A stretch of DNA of 64,000 nucleotides from Bradyrhizobium sp. 164 (GCF_023073715.1 NZ_JADPKA010000073.1:1-64000); one strand, 5' to 3'; shown: positions 28,646 through 37,990, counted from the stretch's first letter. Notes: a model not told the origin generated them from the sequence alone. Translations and numbers: made by a program.

Positions 28646-28694
28646 GAGCATGATCTTGCCGGAAAATGGCTTCACACTTTTCCGGATCATGCTC
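28646..28694. repeat. Rhizobial palindromic intergenic repeat
   Basis: The ends GAGCATGATC and GATCATGCTC are perfect inverted arms. Inside, CCGGAAAA pairs with TTTTCCGG around an 11-base loop with a small TTG bulge. This palindrome type occurs in many copies in intergenic regions of Bradyrhizobium and related genomes. Here it directly abuts the stop of the binding-protein gene and may act as a transcript-stabilising or attenuating hairpin between livJ-like and livH-like genes. Confidence 0.75.
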
Positions 28695-29848
28695 TAGAGC
28701 GTCTTCAGCTCGACCTTGCCGTCGTTGATCTCGATGAGATAGACGTTCGGCTGGCTCTGCCCGCTCTCCTTGCCCTCCGGACCAGACTTGCGGAACACGA
28801 TGTCGCCGTTCAGCCCCTTGATATTGATGTCCCAGAGCGCCGCCTTGATCGCAGCCGGCTCGGCCTTGCCGGCCTTCTCGACCGCCGCCGCCGCAGTGCG
28901 GATGCCGTCATAGCCGCGAAAACTCTCGGTGCAGCCGGCGAACTCGAAACCGCGCTTCTTCCATTCCGTGATGAAATAGTTGGTGGCTTCCGGATTCGGC
29001 GTCTTGTCCGGGAACCACGGCAGGAAGGTGGTCAGATGCATGGTGCCATTGGCGGCGGCACCGGCCTGGGCGATGATCTGGTCCGGGTTCTGCGAGCCGC
29101 CGGTGGTGATGATGCGCTTCTTCAGGCCGAGCGCGGCCGCTTGCTTGAAGATCAGGGTCAGCTGATCGACCGCCGTCGTGACGATCACCGTCTCGGAATC
29201 CGAGCTCTTGATCTTGGAGAGCTGCGCGCTCATGTCCTGCGCGCCCTGGTCCATGGTCTCGACGAGGCCGATGCTGATGCCCTTGTCCTTCATCATCTTG
29301 CTGAAATCCTCGGCAGTGCCCCGGCCCCAGTCGTTGTTGATGATGAGGAAATCGACCTTCTTGAGCGCGAGCTTGTCGACGATGCCCTTGAACGCGGCGG
29401 CCTCAACCGCCGAGGGCGGCGAGATCCGGAAGACGAAGGGATTGCCCGTCGTCGTGATCTTGCCGGAGGACGAGGTTTCCACCACCATCGGGGTCTCGTA
29501 TTCCATCAGCTTGGGCATCACCGCGAGCGTCAGGCTCGAGCCCCAGGCGCCCATCAGCACCGGCACCTTGTCGCTGGTGATGAGTTTTTCGGCGACGGCG
29601 GCAGCTTCCGTCGGGTTGCTCTTGTTGTCCTCGATGACGAGCTCGATCTTCTTGCCCAGGATGCCGCCCTTGGCGTTGATCTCGTCGGCGGCGATCTTCG
29701 CGCCGTTGACGACGTAGGTCCCGGAGGCCGCGAACGCGCCGGTAAGCGGCTCATTGACGCCGATCTTGATGGTCTGCGCCCCTGCCGTGCCGCCGAACAA
29801 GGCCGTCGCAAGCGCGAAGACCGGAACCAGTCCGAGTGCTCGTGTCAT
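28694..29848 (-). CDS. ABC transporter substrate-binding protein (LivJ/Leu-Ile-Val type)
   Basis: Periplasmic binding protein of 384 residues with a signal peptide (LVPVFALATALFGGTAGAQ). The mature start TIKIGVNEPLTGAFAASGTY is typical of type I receptors, and INNDWGRGTAEDFSKMM matches the conserved inter-lobe region. The ATG at 29848 follows GGAGAG. It precedes livHMGF in the same direction and 77 bases after the CoxS-CoxG fusion gene. Confidence 0.92.
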   Translation of the reverse strand: MTRALGLVPVFALATALFGGTAGAQTIKIGVNEPLTGAFAASGTYVVNGAKIAADEINAKGGILGKKIELVIEDNKSNPTEAAAVAEKLITSDKVPVLMGAWGSSLTLAVMPKLMEYETPMVVETSSSGKITTTGNPFVFRISPPSAVEAAAFKGIVDKLALKKVDFLIINNDWGRGTAEDFSKMMKDKGISIGLVETMDQGAQDMSAQLSKIKSSDSETVIVTTAVDQLTLIFKQAAALGLKKRIITTGGSQNPDQIIAQAGAAANGTMHLTTFLPWFPDKTPNPEATNYFITEWKKRGFEFAGCTESFRGYDGIRTAAAAVEKAGKAEPAAIKAALWDINIKGLNGDIVFRKSGPEGKESGQSQPNVYLIEINDGKVELKTL

Positions 29849-29925
29849 GTTGTCTCTCCAAATCGCACGATGTTGATGTCCAGGGTCGTCCAAGACTTCG
29901 TCACTCCACAGCGCCGGCACGCCGA

Positions 29926-31125
29926 TCATTCCGCGCCACCTTTTCCAGTGAAGGCGCGGCCAAACATGCGCGCCAGCCCGGCGCGCGAAACGTCCGAGAC
30001 AATCGACCAGCCACTGAGCTCTGCCGCGGCCACCTGCCCCGACGGCGCGCCGGCCATGTGGCGGTCGAGATTGCCCGCGAACTCCGCAACGAGCCGCTTG
30101 GCGAGATCCCGCACCAAGCCGGATCGGCCGACCTGCGCCAGCATTCCCGTGAGCGTGTACCCGATCGAGAGCTCAACCGCGGTCGCCGCGCCGCCTTCGA
30201 GCGGAAGCAGGCGATAGCGGATCTCTCCTTGCGTCGCCGAACGGCTGCGCTGGTCGGTGCCTACGCCGACGATGCGTCCCGATAGTGTTGCGGGATCGCG
30301 TTCGACGCGCGCGACGCCCTCGAAGGACGCCGCGATCGGCCCGAGCTTGACGCTGATCATGCCCTCCACGCGCTCCGGCGTTGGCGGCGCCGTGAGCGAG
30401 ACGCCAGGCAGGCAGGATGCAATATCGGCGATGTCATCGAACATCGCGAGCACCTTTGTGGGTGCGTGCGGCAGCGTGAAGCTCTGATCGAGAACGGTCG
30501 CCGGAACGAAATCGGAAATTCTGACCGGTGCGGCGCCGTCTGATGCCGGCACTGAGACCCGCGGCGCAGGCTCCGGCTCGTCGCCGCCGAACATGGCTCG
30601 TCCCGATCCGGCAGGGCCGAGACTGGTCCGGCCGCCATCGGCAAGCGGCGCGATGTTGCGTGCACGCCTCGCCTCGATGACGGACTGGACGGCCCGCACA
30701 ATCCCGACGTAGCCGGTACAGCGGCAGAGATTGCCGCTGAGACCGACACGGATGCGCCGCTCATCGGCATCGGGCAGACGCAGCACCAGGTCGCGCGCCG
30801 AGACCAGCATCCCAGGGGTGCAATAGCCGCACTGGAGGGCATGCTCGCGGGTGAAGGCTGCGCGCAACTCGGTCGTGACCTCGTCCTCATCGAGCCCTTC
30901 GATGGTGGTGATGTCGGCGCCCGCGCAGGTCACCGCATAGGTGATACAGGAGCGCGCCGGCACGCCGTCGAGCAACACGGTACAGGCGCCGCAGACGCCG
31001 TGCTCACAACCGAGATGGGTGCCGGTCAAGTCCAGCTTATCGCGGACGAAATCGGCCAAGCTGGTCCGCGGCTCAGCCGAGACTTCGACCGCACGGCGAT
31101 TGACCTGAAGCGCGACCGTCGTCAT
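29926..31125 (-). CDS. Molybdenum hydroxylase [2Fe-2S] subunit fused to a CoxG/SRPBCC domain
   Basis: Encodes 399 residues in two parts. Residues 1-160 form the CoxS-type subunit with both clusters: C40, C45, C48, C60 and C99, C102, C134, C136 (CGYC and CRC motifs). A variable linker (about 160-205) leads to a CoxG-like SRPBCC domain (about 208-350; LPHAPTKVLAMFDDIADIA, then VRDLAKRLVAEFAGNL) and a short tail. Separate coxS and coxG genes are usual; the fusion is notable. CoxG recruits or helps mature the enzyme at the membrane in CO dehydrogenase systems. It overlaps the FAD subunit gene by ATGA. Confidence 0.88.
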   Translation of the reverse strand: MTTVALQVNRRAVEVSAEPRTSLADFVRDKLDLTGTHLGCEHGVCGACTVLLDGVPARSCITYAVTCAGADITTIEGLDEDEVTTELRAAFTREHALQCGYCTPGMLVSARDLVLRLPDADERRIRVGLSGNLCRCTGYVGIVRAVQSVIEARRARNIAPLADGGRTSLGPAGSGRAMFGGDEPEPAPRVSVPASDGAAPVRISDFVPATVLDQSFTLPHAPTKVLAMFDDIADIASCLPGVSLTAPPTPERVEGMISVKLGPIAASFEGVARVERDPATLSGRIVGVGTDQRSRSATQGEIRYRLLPLEGGAATAVELSIGYTLTGMLAQVGRSGLVRDLAKRLVAEFAGNLDRHMAGAPSGQVAAAELSGWSIVSDVSRAGLARMFGRAFTGKGGAE

Positions 31126-31958
31126 GCCGTCGCCTCCAGGACGGCGCGCTTCAACACTCTGACATGGATGTGACGCTGCGCGGCGTCGTCGATGCCGGCT
31201 TTGGTCAGAAGGTCATCCGCGACGCGAGCGTCGAAGCGCTGCTTGTAGTCGGCCACGATCCGTCCGCCGAACAGCTCGGCGGCATCGGTGACGACGATCG
31301 GCGTCGTATCAATCGCACCGATCACGACGCGCGCCGAGGCAGCAACTGGATCGATCAGTACCGCGCCGATGGCGTGGGCGAACTCGCCGGTCTTGCGGCA
31401 GCTCTTAGCATAGCCCCAATGGGCCGAAGCCGCGCGTGACGGGACGTGAATCGCCTCGACGATTTCCCCCGCATGCAGCGCCGATTCCAGGGCGCCGACG
31501 ACGAAGGCCTCGATCGCCATCGTGCGAGCGCCGGCAAGGCTGCGCAGCGTCACACGCGCACCCAGGGCCGCGAGCGACGAGATCCAGTCGGCGGCGGGAT
31601 CGGCATGACTGAGCGAGCCGCCGATCGTGCCGCGGTTGCGTACCGCGCGGTATGCGATGTTGGCGGCGACGCCGCGCATGGCGCCGCGGGTCACGTCGGC
31701 CGTGCGCCCGTCCTCGATGTCGGCATGGGTGATCAAGGCGCCGAGCACGAGTTCGCCGCGAGAAACCTCGGCCCGCTTGAGCTCAGCCAGGCCGGAAATG
31801 TCCACGATCAGCTCCGGCTGCACCAGCCGCAGATTGAGCATCGGTCCGAGCGACTGGCCGCCGGCGATGATCTTTGCCGAACCGCGGCTTGCGGCCAGCA
31901 TCGACAGCGCGGCGTCGAGATCGCGCGGACGCTCATAACTGAAGGGTGCCGGTTTCAT
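31122..31958 (-). CDS. Molybdenum hydroxylase FAD-binding subunit (CoxM-like)
   Basis: Encodes 278 residues. The FAD pyrophosphate loops AGGQSLGPMLNLRL (near 32) and TIGGSLSHADPAADW (near 110) are intact. The C-terminal CO_deh_flav_C domain carries a helix-rich end (RVADDLLTKAGID). It transfers electrons from the Fe-S subunit to FAD. It overlaps both neighbours by four bases. Confidence 0.92.
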   Translation of the reverse strand: MKPAPFSYERPRDLDAALSMLAASRGSAKIIAGGQSLGPMLNLRLVQPELIVDISGLAELKRAEVSRGELVLGALITHADIEDGRTADVTRGAMRGVAANIAYRAVRNRGTIGGSLSHADPAADWISSLAALGARVTLRSLAGARTMAIEAFVVGALESALHAGEIVEAIHVPSRAASAHWGYAKSCRKTGEFAHAIGAVLIDPVAASARVVIGAIDTTPIVVTDAAELFGGRIVADYKQRFDARVADDLLTKAGIDDAAQRHIHVRVLKRAVLEATA

Positions 31959-34348
31959 GCCGCGCTCCTTTCGGCCGCGCGTGCAGCCAGCACGGCTTCG
32001 ACAAGGCGATGCGGCGTGATCGGCGACTGCATCAGCTCGACGCCGAGCGGACGCAGCGCGTCGTTGACCGCGTTGGCGATGGCGGCCGGCGGCGCAATCG
32101 CGCCGCCCTCGCCGATGCCCTTCACGCCGAACTGCGTGTAAGGCGACGGCGTCTCCATGTGGTCCAGGCGCGCCGCCGGAACCTCGGTCGGGCCCGGCAG
32201 CAGATAGTCGGCGAGCGTCGTCGCCAGCGGCTGGCCGGAGGCATCAAATGGCATCTCCTCGTAGAGCGCGGTGCCGATGCCCTGCGCCAGACCGCCATAG
32301 ATCTGGCCGTCAACGACGAGCGGATTGACCAGCACGCCGCCGTCTTCGACGATCACATAATCCAGAATTTCGACTACGCCGAGATCAGGATCGACTGCGA
32401 CGACGGCCGCATGCGCGGCATAGCTGAAGGTGCCGCTGTCGCGCACCGGCTTGTAGCCTTGCGTCACCTCCAGCCCGCCGGCATCGACGTCGGCCGGCAA
32501 GTCTTGCGGACGGCGATACCAGGCGTGGGCGATCGCCCTCAGGCTGACACTGCCGTTGACGCCACGTACCTCGCCGTTCTGCAACACCACCGAGGCGGGG
32601 TCATGCTGCAACAGCTTGGCGCCGATGCGCCTTGCGCGTTCGCCGAGCTCGCGGCAAGCCGTCGCCACCGCGCCGCCGGCCATCACCATAGAGCGTGAGC
32701 CCCAGGTTCCGGTCGAATAGGGCGTCATCGCGGTGTCGCCGAGGACGATGCGGATCTTTGCAACGTCGACGCCGAGGATCTCGTGCGCGACCTGGGCAAG
32801 CGTCGTTTCCATGCCCTGCCCATGCGAATGCACACCGACGCGCAATTCGAGGCCGCCGTCCGGCGTCAAGCGTGCCGAGGCCTGCTCGTGACCTGGCACC
32901 ATGGGGATGCCCCAGCCGGAATAGACCGACGTGCCGTGCGCCGCCTGCTCGCAATAGATGGAGACGCCGACGCCGATGCGGCGTCCGTCAACCTCGCCCA
33001 GCCTCTGTTTGGCACGAATGGAGTCGATGTCGATGGCGGCGAGCGCGCGCCGCATCGCTTCGGGGTAATCGCCGCTGTCAAAGTGCTTCCTGGTGATGTT
33101 GTCGAACGGCATCTGTTCCGGCAGCACCAGGTTGCGCAGCCGCACCTCGCCTGGCTCGAGCCCGGCTTCGGCCGCCACGAGATCAAGCATCAGCTCCAGC
33201 GCGAAGCAGACGCCGGTGCGCGCGACGCCGCGATACGGCAGGATCGGGCATTTGTTGGTAGCAACCGAGAAGGTGCGGCAGCGATAGGCCGGCATCTTGT
33301 AAGGGCCGGGCAAAATGCTCGCGACCTGCGCGGCCTCGAGACAGGCCGAGAACGGATAGGACGAGTAGGCCCCGGAATCCACGGTCGCCTCGCAATCGAT
33401 GCCGCGCAGCGTGCCGTCACGGTCCGCATAGACCGTGATCCTGTAATGATGCTCGCGGCAATTGGAGCTGGCGACGAGATGCTCGCGGCGATCTTCCAGC
33501 CAGCGCACGGGATGGCCGTTACGCATGGTCAGCCAGGACAGGCAGACCTCTTCCGGCAGCAGAATGCCCTTGTGGCCAAAGCCGCCACCAACATCGGGCG
33601 AGATGACGCGGATCTGGCCCTCCTCCATGCCGAGGGATTCGGCAAGGCCGCTGCGGGTGATGTGTGGCATCTGTGCCGCGGAATGCAGCGTGAGCTGATC
33701 GAGCCGTCGGTCGAAGGTCGCAACCACGCCGCGGCCCTCCAGTGGCGACATGCATTGCCGCGCCGTCGAGATCTCGCGTGTCACCTTGATCGGCGCATCG
33801 AGCGCGGCGGAGATGTCGACCTCGTAATTAGTCTCGAGGAAGACGTTGTCGCCCCAATGCTCATGCACCAGCGCCGAGCCGGGCTCGCGCGCCTTCAGCA
33901 TGTCGGTGACCGCGGACAGCTCCTCCAGATCGAGCGTCACGGAGGCCGCGATATCCTCGGCCTCGGCGCGCGTTGGCGCAAGGCACATCGCAACGAGCTC
34001 GCCGACCTGGCGCACCTTGCCGGTGGCGAGCACCGGTTGTTCGGATATCTTGAAGCCCGGCAGCCCCGATACCGCGCGGATCGGCTTGATCCCGACGAGA
34101 TCGGCCGCCGTGAACACGCTGCCGCGATAACGCTCGGGCACGTGGATGCCGCAGATGCGCGCATGCGCCATCGGGCTGCGCACGAAGGCGACGTCCTGAA
34201 GGCCCGCGAGCCTGATGTCGGCGACGTATTGGCCGCGGCCGCGCATCAGGCGGTCATCCTCCTTCCGCGGCAACCGTGCGCCAACGCCCTGCCCGGACTT
34301 GCAAGGAAACTCTCGCTCGTTGCGCACGCCGGCGTTCTCCCTCACCAA
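31955..34348 (-). CDS. Molybdenum hydroxylase large subunit (CoxL-like, form II)
   Basis: Molybdopterin-binding catalytic subunit of up to 797 residues. GGGFGHKGILLPEE, YRGVARTGVCFALELMLD and GVHSHGQGMETTLAQ are the cofactor-contact segments, and KGIGEGGAIAPPAAI near the C-terminus holds the catalytic glutamate. The form I CO dehydrogenase loop AYRCSFR is replaced by YRGVARTG, so CO oxidation is unlikely and hydroxylation of an aldehyde or N-heterocycle is expected. The start is TTG 34348 or GTG 34345, a few bases after the amidohydrolase stop. Confidence 0.88.
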   Translation of the reverse strand: MVRENAGVRNEREFPCKSGQGVGARLPRKEDDRLMRGRGQYVADIRLAGLQDVAFVRSPMAHARICGIHVPERYRGSVFTAADLVGIKPIRAVSGLPGFKISEQPVLATGKVRQVGELVAMCLAPTRAEAEDIAASVTLDLEELSAVTDMLKAREPGSALVHEHWGDNVFLETNYEVDISAALDAPIKVTREISTARQCMSPLEGRGVVATFDRRLDQLTLHSAAQMPHITRSGLAESLGMEEGQIRVISPDVGGGFGHKGILLPEEVCLSWLTMRNGHPVRWLEDRREHLVASSNCREHHYRITVYADRDGTLRGIDCEATVDSGAYSSYPFSACLEAAQVASILPGPYKMPAYRCRTFSVATNKCPILPYRGVARTGVCFALELMLDLVAAEAGLEPGEVRLRNLVLPEQMPFDNITRKHFDSGDYPEAMRRALAAIDIDSIRAKQRLGEVDGRRIGVGVSIYCEQAAHGTSVYSGWGIPMVPGHEQASARLTPDGGLELRVGVHSHGQGMETTLAQVAHEILGVDVAKIRIVLGDTAMTPYSTGTWGSRSMVMAGGAVATACRELGERARRIGAKLLQHDPASVVLQNGEVRGVNGSVSLRAIAHAWYRRPQDLPADVDAGGLEVTQGYKPVRDSGTFSYAAHAAVVAVDPDLGVVEILDYVIVEDGGVLVNPLVVDGQIYGGLAQGIGTALYEEMPFDASGQPLATTLADYLLPGPTEVPAARLDHMETPSPYTQFGVKGIGEGGAIAPPAAIANAVNDALRPLGVELMQSPITPHRLVEAVLAARAAERSAA

Positions 34349-34353
34349 CGGCC

Positions 34354-35631
34354 TTATGCCGCGACGGCCTGCGGCAGGATCGGTGCGACCGCGTCGAAGC
34401 GCGTGCCGGCGCGCAGGCAGAAGGCCGGCTGCAGCAGGCGGTCGGCGATGATCTCGTTCTTCTCGTTGTCCTTCAGGACGAACCGGCCGTTCTTCTCCGT
34501 GAGCACGGAGATGTCGGCACCCATGCCGACCTTGAGCGCGCCGATCTCCTCGCTGCGGCCAAGCATCTTTGCGGGATTGGAGGTGACCATCGGCACTACC
34601 TGCTCCAGCGACAGACCGAGCGCCATCATCGAGCTCATTGCCTGCACCAGACTGAACTTGGCCTGTCCTGCGAACGGATGGTTCTCCTCGTGCTCGTGCT
34701 GGTCGGGCGTTCCGGCCGGCGCGGGCACATGCGTGTTGTAGCCGTGAATATCGGCGCCGAGCGTGGTCGGAATGATGCCGGCGGCAATCGCCTTCTTGGC
34801 GAGCCGGTAAGAGAAGTGGCTACCGTGACCGACATCGACCTTCAGGCCGCGGTCGAGCGCGGCCTGAATCACCGGATGCACCTCACCCTCGCGGTTGACG
34901 AAGCCGCCGGGATGACGCGTGAACGGATGAGCGAGAACATCGCCTTCACGCAAGAGCGGGATCACGCGCGTAAGAATCGTGTCGGCATCCTCGCCATTGG
35001 CGCCGCTTTCGGGCAGGCCCCAGAGCTGGCCGAAATGCACGTAGACCGGAAGATCCGCGCGCCTGCCGATCTCCGCCGCCATCTCGATGACGCGAATGCC
35101 CCAGCGCGCGAAACCGCCGATCTCGGCATGCGCCTTAATGCCGCGTACAATGTCGAGATTGGCCGTCGCCGCCTTGACCGCGGCGTCAATGTCGACGCCA
35201 TCGGGACTGTAGAGCTGCGGATAGAAGTGCCCTTCGAGGCCGCCGACGAGGTAGGCGGACAGAAAGGCATAAACTCGTGAGGCCGCGGGCTCCGCGATGA
35301 AGTGACGAAAACCGGGCAGCGTCATGCAGGACGGGCCGCCCTGGTCGACCAGCGTCGTCACGCCCGACTGCACGCCGACCATGTCGGGATTCATGCCGAA
35401 GCGGCCGGAGACATATTGATAGACATGGGCGTGGGTGTCGATCAGCCCGGGTAGCACCAGCTTGCCGCCGACGTCGACGACCTCCTTGGCGCTGGTCGGC
35501 AGAATGTCGGACGCGACGGCTGCAATCCTGCCGTTGCGGATAGCGAGGTCCTTGATGCCATCAACGCCGGAAGCCGGACAGATCACGCGACCGCCTCGCA
35601 GCAGAAGGTCGAAGCTGGCAGTAACGGACAT
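34354..35631 (-). CDS. Dihydroorotase-like amidohydrolase/deacetylase-family metallohydrolase
   Basis: Encodes 425 residues. The metal-binding HxH is in PGLIDTHAHVYQ; a candidate carboxylated lysine is in GIKAHAEIG; further ligands may be in VYVHFG and DVGHGSHFSY. The family hydrolyses cyclic or acyl amides. The ATG at 35631 starts MSVTASFDLLLRGG with AGGAGAG seven bases upstream. It is first in a run with coxLMS-G and the ABC transporter, under a promoter region with a MarR-type palindrome. Confidence 0.85.
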   Translation of the reverse strand: MSVTASFDLLLRGGRVICPASGVDGIKDLAIRNGRIAAVASDILPTSAKEVVDVGGKLVLPGLIDTHAHVYQYVSGRFGMNPDMVGVQSGVTTLVDQGGPSCMTLPGFRHFIAEPAASRVYAFLSAYLVGGLEGHFYPQLYSPDGVDIDAAVKAATANLDIVRGIKAHAEIGGFARWGIRVIEMAAEIGRRADLPVYVHFGQLWGLPESGANGEDADTILTRVIPLLREGDVLAHPFTRHPGGFVNREGEVHPVIQAALDRGLKVDVGHGSHFSYRLAKKAIAAGIIPTTLGADIHGYNTHVPAPAGTPDQHEHEENHPFAGQAKFSLVQAMSSMMALGLSLEQVVPMVTSNPAKMLGRSEEIGALKVGMGADISVLTEKNGRFVLKDNEKNEIIADRLLQPAFCLRAGTRFDAVAPILPQAVAA

Positions 35632-35675
35632 GGGCGCTCTCCTCTCCTTGAACGAGCGACAGCATCGCCCAATTA

Positions 35676-35689
35676 CGAAGCATGCTTCG
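35676..35689. promoter_or_regulatory. MarR-type operator, copy 1
   Basis: CGAAGCATGCTTCG is a perfect 14-base palindrome in the divergent gap between the amidohydrolase and the MarR gene. It lies 45 bases before the amidohydrolase ATG. The same palindrome with one central change recurs at 36544-36557. Confidence 0.6.
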
Positions 35690-35787
35690 CATTTTGGATG
35701 AAGCAAACTCCGTGCCATGATCCGGAGGTGGCGAGCGGGTTCGAATCGAGCTAAGCGCGGCAGGGATTTGGATTGGGAGAGCGTGCA

Positions 35788-36282
35788 TTGCGGCAGGCGA
35801 AGACACGTCGCGGCGGGAGCAGGCACCGCCCTTGGCCCTTGTCGCAACGACCCGGATATCTGATCCGCCGGCTGCACCAGATTCACGTAGCACTGTTTCA
35901 GGAGGCCTGCGGCGCGTTCGAGGTCACGCCGCTGCAATACAGCCTTCTCACGGCATTGGCGGTGCGTGAAATCGCCGATCAGACCACTTTGGCGGCCGAT
36001 ATAGCCCTCGACCGCACCACCACGACCGGCGCATTGAAACGTCTCGCGGCACGAAACCTGATCGAGCGCGCGGTCAACAAGGACGATCGACGGGCGCGCC
36101 TGTGCCGATTGACGCCGGCCGGCGCAGCCTTACTGGTCAAGATCGAGGGCGCGGCGCGACGAGCGCATCGGGCAACGCTGGGGGATCTCAGCGATCGGGA
36201 ACAGGCGCAGTTCATCGAAATGATGCAGCGCATCGTGGCCGGCCACCCCAGTCGCGACAGTGCCACTGCCTTATTCGATTAG
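35788..36282 (+). CDS. MarR-family transcriptional regulator
   Basis: Winged-helix repressor of 164 residues. GYLIRRLHQIHVALFQEAC opens the dimerisation helix, the reading helix region has LAADIALDRTTTTGALKRL, and the wing has KDDRRARLCRLTPAG. The start may be TTG 35788 (GGGAG seven bases upstream) or TTG 35773. It is divergent from the amidohydrolase run and points toward the NCS1 permease gene, both with the same upstream palindrome, so it likely controls both. Confidence 0.88.
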   Translation: MRQAKTRRGGSRHRPWPLSQRPGYLIRRLHQIHVALFQEACGAFEVTPLQYSLLTALAVREIADQTTLAADIALDRTTTTGALKRLAARNLIERAVNKDDRRARLCRLTPAGAALLVKIEGAARRAHRATLGDLSDREQAQFIEMMQRIVAGHPSRDSATALFD

Positions 36283-36543
36283 ACGCAGTTGCTGCGCTTT
36301 TGAGTTGGGCTGCTCAATTTATCATCGTACCCGCTGCTCAGCCATGCAACGTCCCTTGCCTCTCGCCCACTGGCTCGCGCAGAGGATCGCCACCTCGTAG
36401 TTCCGGCGGCCAACTTACACGTGAGGTCGAGGCGCGCTTGAGAATCCAACAGCAATCCGACGCAAGCGAGGCTCCATCCGGCATCGATGCAGGCCCTGCT
36501 CCGGCCGGCCACAACCGATGGCACGATTTATGCTGCGAGGATG

Positions 36544-36557
36544 CGAAGCGTGCTTCG
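36544..36557. promoter_or_regulatory. MarR-type operator, copy 2
   Basis: CGAAGCGTGCTTCG, identical to the 35676 site except for the central pair, and followed in both by [CT]ATT. It ends 14 bases before the permease ATG and overlaps the expected translation or transcription start zone. Confidence 0.55.
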
Positions 36558-36571
36558 TATTGGGGGATGTC

Positions 36572-37990
36572 ATGACGGATTCCGAACTTCGCGCTGATCT
36601 TCACAGCATCGAGCCAATTCCCGATGCGGACCGGGACTCAACCGGGCCGCAGCAGATGTGGATCTGGGCCGGCGCCAACATCGCGCCGGTGAACTGGGCG
36701 CTCGGCGCGCTCGGCATCATCCTCAAGCTTGGCCTGATGGAGACGATCGCGGTCATCGTGCTCGGCAACATCGTCGGCTGCGCGATCTTCGCGACCTTCA
36801 CGGTGATGGGGCACAAGACCGGCGTCAATCAGATGGTGCTGAGCCGGTCCGCGTTCGGGGTCCGCGCCGCCTATCTGCCGAGCATCCTGATGTTCCTGAT
36901 GACGCTGGGCTGGATCGGGGTAAACACCTATTTCCCGGTGAAGGTGTCGATGGGCATCCTCGGGCAGTTCGGCATTCCCGACACCTGGGCGGTCGAGATC
37001 GTCGTCATCACGCTGGTCATGGCCGCGCAGGTCCTGATCGGAATCTACGGCTTCTACGCGATACGCACCTTCGAAAAGTACACGGTACCGCCGACCATCG
37101 CCATCATGGTGCTGATGAGCGTGTTGGCATGGACGCGCCCGGGTGTCGTCAACTGGAACTTGACGACCTCGCTGCCTCCGGGTGCACATCTGGCGATGCT
37201 GACGCTGCTGACGACCGCGATCGGGGTCGGCTGGGGCATTTCCTGGGTGACCTGGGCCTCCGACTATTCGCGCTTCGTGCCGCGCAGCACGTCGTCGAAG
37301 GCCGTGTTCTGGTACAGCTATGTCGGCATGTTCGTGCCGACGGTCTGGCTCGGCATCCTCGGCGCGACCATCGCCTCGACGACGCTGGACACCGATCCTG
37401 CAAAAATGGTCAGCGCGGTGTTCGGCGGGCCCGTCAGCATCCTCGTCCTGCTGATGGTGCTGCACGGCCCGATCGCCACCAATATCCTCAACGTCTATTC
37501 GGCGACATTGGCAGCGCTGAGCGCGGGGCTGAAGTTCTCGCGCTTCTGGCTTACCGTCATCGTCGGCATCGCCGGCTATCTGGTTACGCTGTATTTCATC
37601 TTCGCGCCGTCTTTCGCAAAAGCGTTCGACAACTGGATGATCAGCCTGCTCTTATGGATGAGCCCGTGGGCCGGGGTGGTGCTGGCCGACTTCTTCATCA
37701 AGCGGAAGGGCAAGATCGACATCGCCGAGCTCTATCGCTCGCCGGAGACCAGCGCCTATGGCGACATCAACTGGGCCGGCATGATCGCCTTCCTTGCGGG
37801 CCTCGTTGCCGGATGGCTGGTTGAAGACGGCCTCGTCGGCGCGCTGCAGGGGCCAATCTCGATCAACCTGCTCGGCGGTGCCGACCTGAGCTGGCTATTC
37901 GGCATCGGGGTCTCGGGCTTCGTCTATCTCGGGCTCGGCAAGCTCTCGACCTCACCCTCCTCCATCGTTGCGAGCGGCGCAGGCAGATAG
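36572..37990 (+). CDS. NCS1-family permease (cytosine/purine/allantoin/hydantoin type)
   Basis: Inner-membrane symporter of 472 residues with twelve helices. MWIWAGANIAPVNWALGAL matches the conserved first helix of NCS1, and WASDYSRFVPRSTSSKAVFW the conserved loop. The ATG at 36572 follows GGGGGA. The family imports cytosine, purines, allantoin, hydantoins or thiamine. The adjacent acetamidase pseudogene and hydantoin genes suggest a cyclic amide substrate. Confidence 0.88.
   Translation: MTDSELRADLHSIEPIPDADRDSTGPQQMWIWAGANIAPVNWALGALGIILKLGLMETIAVIVLGNIVGCAIFATFTVMGHKTGVNQMVLSRSAFGVRAAYLPSILMFLMTLGWIGVNTYFPVKVSMGILGQFGIPDTWAVEIVVITLVMAAQVLIGIYGFYAIRTFEKYTVPPTIAIMVLMSVLAWTRPGVVNWNLTTSLPPGAHLAMLTLLTTAIGVGWGISWVTWASDYSRFVPRSTSSKAVFWYSYVGMFVPTVWLGILGATIASTTLDTDPAKMVSAVFGGPVSILVLLMVLHGPIATNILNVYSATLAALSAGLKFSRFWLTVIVGIAGYLVTLYFIFAPSFAKAFDNWMISLLLWMSPWAGVVLADFFIKRKGKIDIAELYRSPETSAYGDINWAGMIAFLAGLVAGWLVEDGLVGALQGPISINLLGGADLSWLFGIGVSGFVYLGLGKLSTSPSSIVASGAGR

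Noticed and set aside
31955..34348. CO dehydrogenase large subunit
   Set aside because: The diagnostic form I active-site loop AYRCSFR is absent; only the general molybdenum hydroxylase family is supported.
35730..35760. GGTTCGAATC resembling a tRNA T-loop
   Set aside because: The flanking bases cannot form a T-stem and no anticodon or acceptor arm is present; it is just upstream of marR.
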